Positions 26,633-36,702 of a DNA stretch of 64,000 nucleotides are shown here, piece by piece. The DNA comes from Methanobacterium sp. UBA410. Its GTDB lineage: Archaea; Methanobacteriota; Methanobacteria; Methanobacteriales; Methanobacteriaceae. Within the stretch, counting starts at the first letter, position 1. Each line of letters starts with the position of its first letter. The stretch is taken from positions 1 to 64,000 of the forward strand of contig DAHH01000019.1 of the NCBI GenBank assembly GCA_002498385.1, written 5' to 3'. The position numbers were made by a program, and so were the translations under genes. Below the pieces are notes generated by a model that did no database searches, was not told the origin of the DNA, and saw only the letters and a program-made list of their open reading frames with translations.

Positions 26633-27535
26633 ATGCTGGAAATTGAATTATGTAACATAAAAATGAAAAATCCCACCATGCTTGCAGCAGGAGTGCTTGG
26701 AAGTACAGCAGCATCATTAAACTGGGTTGCAAGAAGTGGTGCAGGAGCCATTGTAACAAAATCATTCGGACTAATACCCAACAAGGGATACTCAAACCCA
26801 ACAACAGTTGAGGTGACAGGAGGGATAATAAACGCAATAGGCCTCTCAAACCCAGGAGTTGAGAACGTTAAAGAGGAACTGAAAAAGCTATCTGGATCTG
26901 TTCCTGCCGTTGCCTCCATCTACGGTGCCAACCCCCACGAGTTTTCGGTGATAGCAGATAGAATCAATGGAGAAGTGGATGCAATTGAACTCAACGTGTC
27001 CTGCCCCCATGCAATGGGAGGATGTGGAGCAGCAATAGGCCAGAACCCCCAGTTAACAGCAGACATAGTTCGGGCCGTTAAGGAAAAGGTGAGATGTCCG
27101 GTTTTTGTAAAGCTGACACCAAACGTTACGGACATAGTTGAGATAGCTACCGCTGCAGAGGAAGCAGGCTGCGACGCCCTTACCATGATAAACTCCCTGG
27201 GCCCTGGCATGAAGATAGATGTTGAAACAGCCAGACCAATACTCAGCAACAGATTCGGTGGAATGTCGGGGCCTGCAATAAAACCCATTGCACTTCGATG
27301 TGTTTTCGATGTCTACGAAGCGGTGAACGTTCCAATAATAGGCGTTGGCGGTGTAACGAACCACGAAGATGTTCTTGAGTTTTTGTACGCCGGTGCAAGG
27401 GCAGTGCAGGTTGGAACAGGGATCATGTACCATGGACCCGGCATTTTTGCAGATATCTGCGCAGGACTTGAGAAATTCATGGCTGAGAAGGGTTACAAAT
27501 CGGTTGAAGAGATGGTGGGACTGGCCCACCTTTAA
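26633..27535 (+). CDS. pyrD: dihydroorotate dehydrogenase, catalytic subunit (class 1B)
   Basis: 300 residues from ATG 26633, preceded by AGGTGAATTC (the GTG at 26624 lies inside that site). A TIM-barrel FMN enzyme with ELNVSCPHAMGGCG, where Cys is the class 1 catalytic base, and C-terminal FMN phosphate loop (IIGVGGVTN, YAGARAVQVGTG). It oxidises dihydroorotate to orotate in pyrimidine synthesis. pyrK starts about 70 bp downstream, consistent with the heterotetrameric NAD-linked 1B form. Confidence 0.95.
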   Translation: MLEIELCNIKMKNPTMLAAGVLGSTAASLNWVARSGAGAIVTKSFGLIPNKGYSNPTTVEVTGGIINAIGLSNPGVENVKEELKKLSGSVPAVASIYGANPHEFSVIADRINGEVDAIELNVSCPHAMGGCGAAIGQNPQLTADIVRAVKEKVRCPVFVKLTPNVTDIVEIATAAEEAGCDALTMINSLGPGMKIDVETARPILSNRFGGMSGPAIKPIALRCVFDVYEAVNVPIIGVGGVTNHEDVLEFLYAGARAVQVGTGIMYHGPGIFADICAGLEKFMAEKGYKSVEEMVGLAHL

Positions 27536-27607
27536 AATAAGGCTTGATCAGTGGATATCACTTATGTAAGCACTGAATTTACTTAGGCCAGTAAAGAGCT
27601 GAGAAAT

Positions 27608-28405
27608 ATGCACGTTCCAAAGGTACTTGAAATAAAACGAATAGTAAAAGAAACACCAACAGTTAAAACGTTTATATTTGATTGGAAGGTTAAAAATGAG
27701 GTTCCAGGCCAGTTTGTCATGGTTTGGAACTTCAAGGATGAGAAACCCATGTCTCTATCCATAATTGACCCTGTAAACAACGAAATCGGAGTTTCAATTA
27801 GGAAGGTGGGGGAGTTCACAGAGACCCTCCACAAAATGGATGTAGGGGACAAGCTGGGTATCAGAGGACCTTACGGTCATGGATTTGACATGGTGGGTTC
27901 CAGGATCCTGGCAGTGGGTGGAGGTATTGGAATGGCTCCAATAATCGCGTTCACAGAGGATGCACGCCGCAGGGGCATGGATGTTGACGTTGTAAGTGCA
28001 GCTGCAACCGCAGGTGAGCTCGTCTTCAGTGAGAGAGTTGAAAAATCGGGGGCAAAGCTGTTAACATGTACAGATGATGGAAGTAAGGGCTTCTGCGGTT
28101 TCGGCACGGACCTTGCAGAGAAAACCCTCCAGGAAAATGATTATGACGTGGTTGTAAGCTGTGGTCCTGAGATCATGATGAAAAAACTTTTCGAGCTCGT
28201 TTGCAGGTTCAGGATACCTGCACAGTTCTCACTTGAGCGTTACATGAAGTGCGGTGTGGGCATCTGTGGGCAATGCTGTCTAGATGATGTTGGATGGAGA
28301 GTATGCGCTGAGGGGCCGGTTTTCTGGACAGATCAGGTCAGGATGATATCTGAATTTGGAAAGTACAGAAGAGATGCCTCTGGTTTAAAACATGGGATGC
28401 CCTGA
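27608..28405 (+). CDS. pyrK: dihydroorotate dehydrogenase electron-transfer subunit
   Basis: 265 residues of the ferredoxin-NADP reductase family. FAD-binding and NAD-binding parts are visible (GPYGHGFDMVGSRILAVGGGIGMAPI). The C-terminal [2Fe-2S] site has the cysteine pattern CGVGICGQCC ... RVC. It passes electrons from PyrD to NAD. Forms an operon with pyrD. Confidence 0.95.
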   Translation: MHVPKVLEIKRIVKETPTVKTFIFDWKVKNEVPGQFVMVWNFKDEKPMSLSIIDPVNNEIGVSIRKVGEFTETLHKMDVGDKLGIRGPYGHGFDMVGSRILAVGGGIGMAPIIAFTEDARRRGMDVDVVSAAATAGELVFSERVEKSGAKLLTCTDDGSKGFCGFGTDLAEKTLQENDYDVVVSCGPEIMMKKLFELVCRFRIPAQFSLERYMKCGVGICGQCCLDDVGWRVCAEGPVFWTDQVRMISEFGKYRRDASGLKHGMP

Positions 28406-28550
28406 ATTTTCTGTAACTATTTTTTAGGATAGATATCTTCAAAGTCAAGGATTAAGTGGGAATGTTTTAAAAAGGTCGCTCTTGTCCTTTTTCTGGTGCA
28501 AAGGTTAAATTAGTATGTGGTGTTATGTTTTTTAGGTAGTGAAGGGTGAT

Positions 28551-29440
28551 TTGGCGTTGGAATTGTTTATTTCAGATGAAGAAAAGGCTTTAATTTTTTT
28601 TTTTAGATGCATATGATGGCCTGGTGGGGTTTATTGTCCTGAGTGTGGGTCTTTATAATGTTTTATAAGTGTGGTTATGTTTTATAATAAATAGAGTTAG
28701 GCATTATTCTTGTAATGGATGTGGTGGATAATTTCACAGATTTCTTTTGAAACAAATATTCGTCAATAAACACTTATCTTCAGGTGAAAATGTTTTATAA
28801 TAATAGTTAAAGTTTTATATAAATATTAAATCAGGAATAAAAAAAGTGTAAATCAGTTGTCAAAAGAATTAGGTCATAGATGGGAGAGTATTGACAGGTT
28901 ATCCGAAGAATTTAAGGAATATCCCGAGAAAAACATGAAAGACCCTGTTTTATCTGGAATAAATAGAAATAGATGAAATGTACCAATCTTCAGGCGATAA
29001 AGGTTTAAAAAAGAATCCATGACACAGAGGCCTTAAACATAAGAGGAAAAGGCACATGGAACATTAAGACAAACCACCAATAAGTCACATAACGGAAAGA
29101 GAGAAACAAGAAAACACCATTCTAAGCGTTGAAAAGGAACCCTCTTCCTTCAAAAAAAATTAATACAGAACAAAAACTTAAAACATACTGCAAAAAGCCA
29201 GTAACAGTATTTCACAGACGATTACACCATATACACAGGTTTAAAACAATATTATAATAATATTTGGGGGTATTTCAAGAGGTATACCTCAACATAATAC
29301 GTCAAATTCCTTCCAATTCACATTTCATAAACCAAGTAAACTGAATAAACAAAACAACACACATAACATACAATGCACCTAAAAACCAATAAGAGCGAAG
29401 GAAGGTTTATCCATTTCAGCATGAAACTTTAATAAAAAGG
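28551..29440 (+). pseudogene. decayed IS1595-type (ISXO2-like) transposase
   Basis: No ORF survives, but fragments of one transposase can be read in order. It begins at TTG 28551 behind AGGGTGAT with LALELFISDEEKAL, then after a stop WPGGVYCPECGSL, the zinc-ribbon entry of IS1595 transposases (usual pattern RWPxGxxCPxCGS). RHYSCNGCGG supplies the second Cys pair. DEMYQSSGDKGLKKNP and HRGLKHKRKR follow near 28976-29050, the DE-type core region, then DKPPI. YFTDDYTIYTGLKQY appears near 29210-29250, the second catalytic Asp segment. Many stops and frame changes separate the pieces. I could not define terminal inverted repeats. The end coordinate is approximate. Confidence 0.75.
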
Positions 29441-29652
29441 TATTGAAGAATTAATTTAAGTTTAGTTTCAAGTAAAGTAATTTCTTCAAGGTAAAGTATT
29501 TTTTAAGTATGAAGGATATTTTCAACTAAACTAATTGAATGGAAGTTGGATTATTGAATGGAACTTGGATTTTTACAAAAAAAATTGGAAGAATGTTGAT
29601 AGAAACCCCATGGGGCCATGCTTTTTTATAAAACTTTAAAATAGTGATATTA

Positions 29653-30720
29653 ATGCGTTATGGAGTAAAAGGAACTTTAACATCAACAGTTTTCATCATT
29701 GTCCTGCTTCTTCTCCTGTCCCTCTTTGTACTGTTTCCAATGCTTGACATGGTGATTCTGGGTGCCATTGTTGCCTACCTTATCAGGCCCCTTTTTACCA
29801 GAATGGAGCCCTACATGAAGTTCAGATCCCTTGCAGTTTTCATAGCCATGGTGCTTGTTCTCATACCTTTAATAGCTGTTCTGGCTCTTTTTGTTACCAC
29901 CCTCATCCAGGCAACCCCTGCAGTTGTAAACAGTTTGAGCAGTGTTGATATAAACAGTTTGAGCACCAGCAGCATCCAGAACTATCCTCTGGTTAAACAG
30001 TACCTGCCTGAGGGATCACCCTACATATCTTCCATCATCAACTCCATCAGTGCAGCAGCTGCAGATATCCTTAAAAACGTTACAGAGTATCTCATTAAGA
30101 TATTGGAGTCTGTACCGGTTATTGCTCTTGCACTCTTCATATTCTTTGCTTCAACCTTCTACTTTGCAAGGGACGGTGATAAACTATGGGAATATGTGGT
30201 TTACATCATACCTGAAAACCGTAAAGGCTATTTCAACACACTTTTTGAGGAAATAGACAGGGTTTTAAAGAGCATATTTGTTGGACATTTCTTCACAGCA
30301 GTCATCACAGGTACCATAGCAGGTCTTGGATTTGCAGGTCTTGGATATCCATTTCCATTGTTTTTAGGTGTTTTAACAGGATTCTTCCAGCTCATACCCA
30401 TTATAGGGCACTGGCCAACAATTCTGGTCCTTGCACTCTACGATATCTTCTTTGGAAACTACATCAGAGGAATTGAGGTGCTGATTCTTGGAGTGGCCTT
30501 GAGCCTCATAGACATGTACATAAGGCCAAAACTTGCAGGAAGATACGCAGACATCCATCCACTAATATTTCTCCTGGGATTCCTCTGCGGACCCCTTGTT
30601 ATGGGTGTCGTGGGATTCATAATAGGCCCCCTGATTCTTGGAGTAACTTACGCTGCAGTCACCGCCTACAAGAAGGATGAAACCCGAAAAGAGGGTGCTG
30701 CGGTGAAACAGATTAAATGA
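29653..30720 (+). CDS. AI-2E/YdiK-type family permease (UPF0118)
   Basis: 355 residues with about eight hydrophobic segments: two close helices at the start, a soluble loop (about 85-150), and the conserved C-terminal block GxxxGLGYPFPLFLGVLTGFFQLIPIIGHWPTI, then DMYIRPKLAGRYADIHPLIFLLGF. ATG 29653 is chosen because GTGAT lies just upstream; a GTG at 29644 is the alternative. Family members have been linked to export of small molecules or ion/proton antiport; the substrate is unknown here. Confidence 0.88.
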   Translation: MRYGVKGTLTSTVFIIVLLLLLSLFVLFPMLDMVILGAIVAYLIRPLFTRMEPYMKFRSLAVFIAMVLVLIPLIAVLALFVTTLIQATPAVVNSLSSVDINSLSTSSIQNYPLVKQYLPEGSPYISSIINSISAAAADILKNVTEYLIKILESVPVIALALFIFFASTFYFARDGDKLWEYVVYIIPENRKGYFNTLFEEIDRVLKSIFVGHFFTAVITGTIAGLGFAGLGYPFPLFLGVLTGFFQLIPIIGHWPTILVLALYDIFFGNYIRGIEVLILGVALSLIDMYIRPKLAGRYADIHPLIFLLGFLCGPLVMGVVGFIIGPLILGVTYAAVTAYKKDETRKEGAAVKQIK

Positions 30721-30896
30721 ATAAAATAGATCATGAAAATTGGATTGTATATTAATATAAAAATTAAGAAATTAACTTTAAAAAAAATACAACGAGTACA
30801 AAAAAATAAAATTTCTTCATGCCCATAAAAAGTTAAAAAAACTTGAATTCAGATTTTTTTTATCTCTAAACCCTTTTTTTACTTTAATTTTTTACT
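30721..30896. terminator. A/T-rich spacer between convergent genes
   Basis: Poly-A and poly-T runs on both strands between convergent stops at 30720 and 30897 serve as a likely bidirectional terminator. Confidence 0.4.
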
Positions 30897-31391
30897 TTAA
30901 ACCAGTTTTATCTCCAGATCGTTTGAGTTCAGCGAGTAACTTGAACCTGCAGAATCAGTGTAACTCACAGAGAATCCCCCTATGAAGAATGGGTTTGAAA
31001 CTGTGGAGTTAGCTCCGAAATCCTCCTGAACTTCCTGGTCTGTGGGTATGTGTATGGTGTACTGAAAATTTCTGGTTGCACCGGCTTTTAAAGTTCCAAG
31101 GTTTTTATCAAAGTTTTGTGACTGGGCCTTAACATTGTAAGCAGGCTCGCCGCCTTTGTTAGTGATGTTGTAATTTACGGTTATATTTTCGCCTTTAATG
31201 GCTGTTGAAGGTCCTGTTTGGGTTGCAGCCACACGAACTCCAGAAACTTTCACGTTTGACGTGTTGCTGAGGTTGTTCTGGGTGCTGTTTGAAATGTTGA
31301 GTTGGGTCGTGCTTTTGAATGTAATGGATGCTGCCAGTGCAACTAAACAGAAAAAGATCACTAAAACCACTGCTGCGATTTTTTTATCCAT
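30897..31391 (-). CDS. secreted or membrane-anchored beta-domain protein
   Basis: 164 residues. An N-terminal membrane segment (AAVVLVIFFCLVALAASITF) is followed by a Ser/Thr/Asn linker and one Ig-like beta domain of CARDB type (GENITVNYNITNKGGEPAYNVKAQSQNFDKNLGTLKAGATRNFQYTI). Located on the outer face of the membrane. Start ATG behind GGGGGTGT. Function unknown. Confidence 0.75.
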   Translation of the reverse strand: MDKKIAAVVLVIFFCLVALAASITFKSTTQLNISNSTQNNLSNTSNVKVSGVRVAATQTGPSTAIKGENITVNYNITNKGGEPAYNVKAQSQNFDKNLGTLKAGATRNFQYTIHIPTDQEVQEDFGANSTVSNPFFIGGFSVSYTDSAGSSYSLNSNDLEIKLV

Positions 31392-31449
31392 CTGGACACC
31401 CCCTCAAGGTTTTCCTGTAACTAATATGAACTGTTAACCTATATAATGA

Positions 31450-31860
31450 TCACACGAACTTGACCTGTTTATCCTTCCCGGTAATTTCATCCAGTTCAAG
31501 GCCCTTATCAAGTATCAAATCTCTATCTACCCTATAATTTCCATTTTTAGTCTTTTTAAGGTCTTCAGGTTTTACAAAACGCCACTTCATGTAGTTGAAC
31601 TTGACCCCAATGTAGGGATCGGCACCGAAGGTTCCTGAAAACTGGAGCAGACCATTTATCTTGGGATAATCAATATATATCCAGTCTTTAGAGGATGATT
31701 TGACTTCAATAGCCAGATAGATTTTACCGTTGCCCGCAAGAACATCAGGTAAAGGTTTTTTAGTTGCACCCCCAGATGCAGGGGCCCTCATGGCTGCAAA
31801 ACCAGCATTCCACAACATCTTCACAAGGTCTCTCTCTTCCTTCGATCCAGTTTTACTCAT
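31450..31860 (-). CDS. hjc: archaeal Holliday junction resolvase
   Basis: 136 residues from the ATG at 31860; a TTG seven codons earlier is less likely. The catalytic set of Hjc is present: Glu in GSKEERDLV, Asp in KPLPDVLAG and ExK in AIEVKSSS, plus the basic [12 protein letters not shown] loop. It resolves four-way junctions in recombination and fork repair. It is about 15% longer than the minimal enzymes because of the C-terminal tail. Confidence 0.93.
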   Translation of the reverse strand: MSKTGSKEERDLVKMLWNAGFAAMRAPASGGATKKPLPDVLAGNGKIYLAIEVKSSSKDWIYIDYPKINGLLQFSGTFGADPYIGVKFNYMKWRFVKPEDLKKTKNGNYRVDRDLILDKGLELDEITGKDKQVKFV

Positions 31861-31993
31861 GGTAATCAGCCGAAAATCCAAAACAAGGATTCAATTTAAT
31901 CATAGTTTATTTTATATATTATATAACTTGACGATAGTTGATGTGATGAATGAATAATGAAAGTAGATTAAAAAAATTTATTCCTCAATAATA

Positions 31994-32296
31994 TCAAAAT
32001 TCATAGTTCTCTATTTTTTCAGCATGGAATGTGCCGTTTCTCATAGGACTTCTCATCCATTCAACCCTGGCATTTTTAATGAGAAAAGGTTTATCACGAA
32101 ATGCTATGTCTACAGTTATGCCGGAATGGCTGTTACCGGGATCCAGTGTTATGAACCTTGAAAAGTTTCCAGTGTAATGGTACCTGTTTTTAACAAACCA
32201 CTGTGTTAAATTAACCCCTTCCATATGTCCTATTTTAGTGCCTTCCTGAATAACATCACATCTTAATGAACCACAACATCTTTCCATTTTTATCAT
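31994..32296 (-). CDS. hypothetical protein
   Basis: 100 residues with a GGGTGATACC ribosome binding site before the ATG, which supports a real gene. There are three Cys near the N-terminus (MERCCGSLRCDV) and a tail with FLIKNARVEWMRSPMRNGTFHAEKIENYEF. No family recognised. It stands alone between hjc and the tRNA cluster. Confidence 0.6.
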   Translation of the reverse strand: MIKMERCCGSLRCDVIQEGTKIGHMEGVNLTQWFVKNRYHYTGNFSRFITLDPGNSHSGITVDIAFRDKPFLIKNARVEWMRSPMRNGTFHAEKIENYEF

Positions 32297-32613
32297 GGTA
32301 TCACCCTCTGCTTCAATGTTTATGAAGCTGTTATAAGTAACTTTCTAAAAAAATTTCAGTGGACTGGCAAAATTTGGATCAAAGAACTAAAGAGGGGATG
32401 GTTTGCCTGAAATTTCATAAAAGGCTGCTGTTTCAATGATAAATCTCTGAAAAATGAATCTCTGAAAAAAAGGGTTAATACGTTATAAAAGGTGAACCTT
32501 ACTTATAAAATGGATTTTTATAGGATGAGAGTTATTTTGGGATTGATAAAATTATAAAACAAGACCATAACCAAGGATAACAGCTTATAAAACAAGTAAA
32601 TGGATAATAATAA
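32297..32613. other. intergenic before the tRNA cluster
   Basis: 317 bp, AT-rich, with a 15-bp imperfect doublet (AATCTCTGAAAAATG near 32442-32472). No gene recognised. Confidence 0.45.
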
Positions 32614-32686
<73 letters not shown>

Positions 32687-32707
32687 ATATGAAAGTTAGC
32701 GTTTGAG

Positions 32708-32792
32708 TGCGGGGGCAGGGGTTCGAACCCTGGTAGACCTATGTCAACAGGTCCTAAGCCTGTCCCCTTTGACCTGACTCGGGCACCCCCGC
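32708..32792 (-). tRNA. tRNA-Leu (TAG)
   Basis: Class II tRNA of 85 nt with a long variable arm (TGTTGACATAGGT region). Acceptor GCGGGGG/CCCCCGC, anticodon loop CTTAGGA gives TAG, T-loop TTCGAAC, discriminator A. No CCA encoded. Confidence 0.94.
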
Positions 32793-32880
32793 AGTTAGAT
32801 TTATTTAATGTCACTGTTTTTTTACGTATATTTCATATTCCTTTTTCATATTCCTTCACATGAAAAATGTACATAAAAAC

Positions 32881-32959
<79 letters not shown>

Positions 32960-33007
32960 AATATGATCATGATTGAACTGATTTTTTGAATAGTCTGTTG
33001 AATAGAG

Positions 33008-33081
<74 letters not shown>

Positions 33082-33083
33082 AA

Positions 33084-33762
<679 letters not shown>

Positions 33763-34803
33763 ATGAACCTCATCAACAAAATCAAGAACTTTCAAACACT
33801 TGAACTTCTCAATGAATCCAACAGAATCACACTAAAAGAACATGGAAATAAAATATCCCTTGAAAGAGCTGTTTTCCTTTCATGGTGGTGCGAGAGGGGA
33901 GACTGCGCATTCTGCTACATGTCCTCCCAAAAATCCAGGATCAGGAAACCAGAAACAGCGCGCAGAAATGAAGAATCCATCCTCACGGAGGCAGAACTCA
34001 CAAGAAGAATAGGATGGAACATAGAGTTCTTATCAGGTGGCTACGGTTCATTCACAACCCCTGAAATTAAAAACATAGCCGGGAACATCTACAAAATAAC
34101 TGGAAAGCCAGTATGGCTCAATGTTGGAATAACCAAAGATCTCGAGGCATACGGCGATGAAATAGCAGGAGTGACAGGGGCAGTGGAAGCTGCAAACCCT
34201 CAGCTCCATGATAAGATCTGTCCAAGCAAATCCTTGGATGACATCGTTGAAATGCTTGAACTTGCAGGGGATCTGGGATTTAAAAAAGCTATAACCATTA
34301 TTCTGGGACTTGGAGAAACTCCAGAAGACCTTAAATATCTATGGGACATGATAGAAGATCTTGGAATTGACAGGGTGACTTTTTACTCCCTGAACCCCCA
34401 CAAGGACACCATCTATGAGAACGAACCCCAGCCTGCATCACTCTACTATGCTGGGGTTGTTGCAGCCACCAGAATAAGGTTCCCAAAACTTAAAATAATC
34501 ACTGGCACCTGGACAGACAACCTTGCCAACATAGGACCCCTGCTTCTTGCAGGTGCCAATGGACTTACCAAGTTTCCACTCTTCAAGATGTTCGGAACAG
34601 GACGCGGTAAAAGAGTTGAAGATGAAATTTTATGGGCTGGTAGAACACTTGAAGGAACCTTCACAGATTTTGACAGACTCTGCAATGGTGAAGTTCCCAA
34701 TCCAAAACTCGAGCCATTCATAAAAAGATATATTGATCAATGTCTCAATAACAAACCAAATAAAAGATTAAAACCAAAGAATGAATCAACAAACCAGATC
34801 TGA
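33763..34803 (+). CDS. radical SAM protein, BioB/HcgA-like
   Basis: 346 residues. The cluster motif is C-x4-C-x2-C (WWCERGDCAFCYMSSQ), not the canonical CX3CX2C. After it come FLSGGYGSF (SAM-contacting glycine-rich element) and GAVEAANPQLHDKICPSKSLDDIVEML, then ITIILGLGETPEDL, an order seen in biotin-synthase-like enzymes. The unusual spacing brings to mind HcgA of the Fe-hydrogenase cofactor pathway (CX5CX2C), but the spacing differs and no hmd or hcg genes are near, so I do not assign a reaction. gatB follows by 62 bp in the same direction. Confidence 0.8.
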   Translation: MNLINKIKNFQTLELLNESNRITLKEHGNKISLERAVFLSWWCERGDCAFCYMSSQKSRIRKPETARRNEESILTEAELTRRIGWNIEFLSGGYGSFTTPEIKNIAGNIYKITGKPVWLNVGITKDLEAYGDEIAGVTGAVEAANPQLHDKICPSKSLDDIVEMLELAGDLGFKKAITIILGLGETPEDLKYLWDMIEDLGIDRVTFYSLNPHKDTIYENEPQPASLYYAGVVAATRIRFPKLKIITGTWTDNLANIGPLLLAGANGLTKFPLFKMFGTGRGKRVEDEILWAGRTLEGTFTDFDRLCNGEVPNPKLEPFIKRYIDQCLNNKPNKRLKPKNESTNQI

Positions 34804-34865
34804 AATTTAAGCTCACAATAAGTTATAACCCACAAAATTCATACCAGGAGGAATAAACCATTAAA

Positions 34866-36227
34866 ATGAAATGCGGATTGGAAATTCACGTTCAGCTTGA
34901 AACTGATTCCAAACTATTTTGCACATGTCACACAAATTATCAGGAAGCCCCTCCAAACTCAAACATATGCTACGTTTGTTTAAACCAGCCCGGGGCCAAG
35001 CCTTACCCACCAAACAGAGAGGCACTGGACGGGGCAGTGAAAATAGCCCTGATGCTTGGATGTAAGATATCCCCGGATATAACATACTTCCAGCGTAAAC
35101 ACTATGACTACCCTGACCTCTCATCAGGATACCAGCGAACATCCATACCCATAGGTTTTGAGGGCGATCTAAACGGCATCAGAATAAGGGAGGTTCACCT
35201 TGAAGAGGACCCGGGCCAGTACAAGCCAGACCTTGGAATTGTTGACTTCAACAGGTCTGGAATACCTTTAATTGAGATCGTGACAGAGCCTGACATGAAA
35301 TCACCGGAAGAGGCACGTACATTTCTTAAAGAACTTATAAGAGTGTTGGAGTACAGTGGAAGTGCACGTGGAGAGGGAACCATGCGTGCAGACGTGAACA
35401 TTTCCCTTGAAGGCGGTAAGAGGGCCGAGATCAAGAACATAAACTCCATAAAAGGGGCTTACAAAGCCCTCAAGTTTGAGATGGTTCGTCAGAAAAACCT
35501 CCTTAAACGAGGAATAGAAATAAAACAGGAAACAAGAGCATTTCTTGAGTCACAGATGATAACAGTTCCAATGCGTCTTAAAGAAGAGGCAGAAGATTAC
35601 AGGTACATACCAGATCCTGATCTACCTCCAATGCTTGCAGAGGAAGAACGTATTGAGGCCATAAGGGAAGCAATGCCGGAACCAGCCCACCTGAAAACAG
35701 AACGTTTCGTTGAAGAGTATGGAATTGAAAGATCCCATGCAAAGGTTTTAACATCAGAACTGGAGCTTGCAGATACATTTGAAGAGGTTGCAAAGAGTGT
35801 TGATCCAGAGTTTGCTGCCCTCTGGATGAGGGATGAGCTCAAGAGGGTTATCTACTACAACAAGATGAGCTTCAAGGAAAGTGGAATAACCACAGCCCAG
35901 ATAGTGGAACTTCTCAAGATGTTGCAGTCTAAGGAGATCACAACCAAGGCAGGACAGAGGATTGTTGAGAAACTGCCTGGAAACAGTGAAATGCCCCGTA
36001 AGATAGCAGAGGATCTGGGACTTTTAGGTGTTGTAGAAGAGGATGCTGTCTTGAAGGCAGTGAAACAGGCTGTGGATGAAAACCCGGCAGCTGTTTCAGA
36101 CTACTGTGAAGGTAAGAAAAATGCTGTGAACTTCTTGATAGGCCAAGTAATGAGGTTAACAAGGGGTAAAGCAGATCCAGGAGAAACTTTCAAGCTTATT
36201 GAGAAGGAGTTAAAAGAGAGAGTTTAG
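34866..36227 (+). CDS. gatB: Asp-tRNA(Asn)/Glu-tRNA(Gln) amidotransferase subunit B
   Basis: 453 residues. Typical GatB features: GLEIHVQLETDSKLFC at the start, a zinc site from CTCH...CYVC, YPDLSSGYQRTSIPI, DFNRSGIPLIEIVTEPD with the kinase-site residues, YRYIPDPDLPP, and a C-terminal YqeY-like tRNA-binding tail. It phosphorylates and amidates mischarged Glu-tRNA(Gln) or Asp-tRNA(Asn) with GatA and GatC, which are not in the window. A 19-bp tandem repeat follows the gene. Confidence 0.96.
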   Translation: MKCGLEIHVQLETDSKLFCTCHTNYQEAPPNSNICYVCLNQPGAKPYPPNREALDGAVKIALMLGCKISPDITYFQRKHYDYPDLSSGYQRTSIPIGFEGDLNGIRIREVHLEEDPGQYKPDLGIVDFNRSGIPLIEIVTEPDMKSPEEARTFLKELIRVLEYSGSARGEGTMRADVNISLEGGKRAEIKNINSIKGAYKALKFEMVRQKNLLKRGIEIKQETRAFLESQMITVPMRLKEEAEDYRYIPDPDLPPMLAEEERIEAIREAMPEPAHLKTERFVEEYGIERSHAKVLTSELELADTFEEVAKSVDPEFAALWMRDELKRVIYYNKMSFKESGITTAQIVELLKMLQSKEITTKAGQRIVEKLPGNSEMPRKIAEDLGLLGVVEEDAVLKAVKQAVDENPAAVSDYCEGKKNAVNFLIGQVMRLTRGKADPGETFKLIEKELKERV

Positions 36228-36247
36228 ATCTACTTAAACAGTTTTTT

Positions 36248-36323
36248 AAGCTTTACATTTAACTCTAAGCTTTACATTTAACTCTAAGCTTTACATTTAA
36301 CTCTAAACTTTACACCTAACTTT
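36248..36323. repeat. 19-bp tandem repeat, four units
   Basis: AAGCTTTACATTTAACTCT is repeated exactly at 36248, 36267 and 36286, with a fourth degenerate copy at 36305-36323, just downstream of gatB. The first three copies show no mismatch, so the expansion is recent. Confidence 0.92.
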
Positions 36324-36420
36324 ACTAATTCAGGGAATTTTGTTGGACCAACTGAAGTTTTGGGTCAACATGTTCAAGTTTGAGGATACCTTTGGATTCT
36401 CAAACATCAAAATCCTCACG

Positions 36421-36648
36421 ATGGCAAAAAATATCATAAACATGATTTTATGGCATCCTGAAATGGATATTAACAAGGCCAAAATAACCTATGTACATAG
36501 GGGGGCTAAAGGAAACCTTAAAACAATTAATGGAGATTTTATTGAAGGTTTAAAAGGTGGATTTTTAATACTGAAGGATGGAACACAAATTCCATGCCAT
36601 AGAATTGTTAAAATAGAACTTAAAGATAGGTTGTTATGGAAAAAATGA
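36421..36648 (+). CDS. UPF0248 (DUF504) protein
   Basis: 75 residues from ATG 36421 (a longer in-frame reading from 36340 adds 27 non-conserved residues). MAKNIINMILWHPEMDINKAKITYVHRGAKGNLKTINGDFI matches the small archaeal DUF504 family. Basic, probably RNA- or DNA-associated, but function is not established. Confidence 0.85.
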   Translation: MAKNIINMILWHPEMDINKAKITYVHRGAKGNLKTINGDFIEGLKGGFLILKDGTQIPCHRIVKIELKDRLLWKK

Positions 36649-36702
36649 GTTTGAATGATGATTAATTAAATGATGCTTAAGATCTTAAATAGGAGACTTT
36701 AA

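Noticed and set aside
33763..34803. HcgA (Fe-guanylylpyridinol cofactor synthesis)
   Set aside because: Cys spacing is CX4CX2C rather than CX5CX2C, and no hmd or hcg gene is nearby; left as a radical SAM protein of unknown reaction.
36248..36323. CRISPR array
   Set aside because: 19-bp units directly adjoin one another; no spacers.
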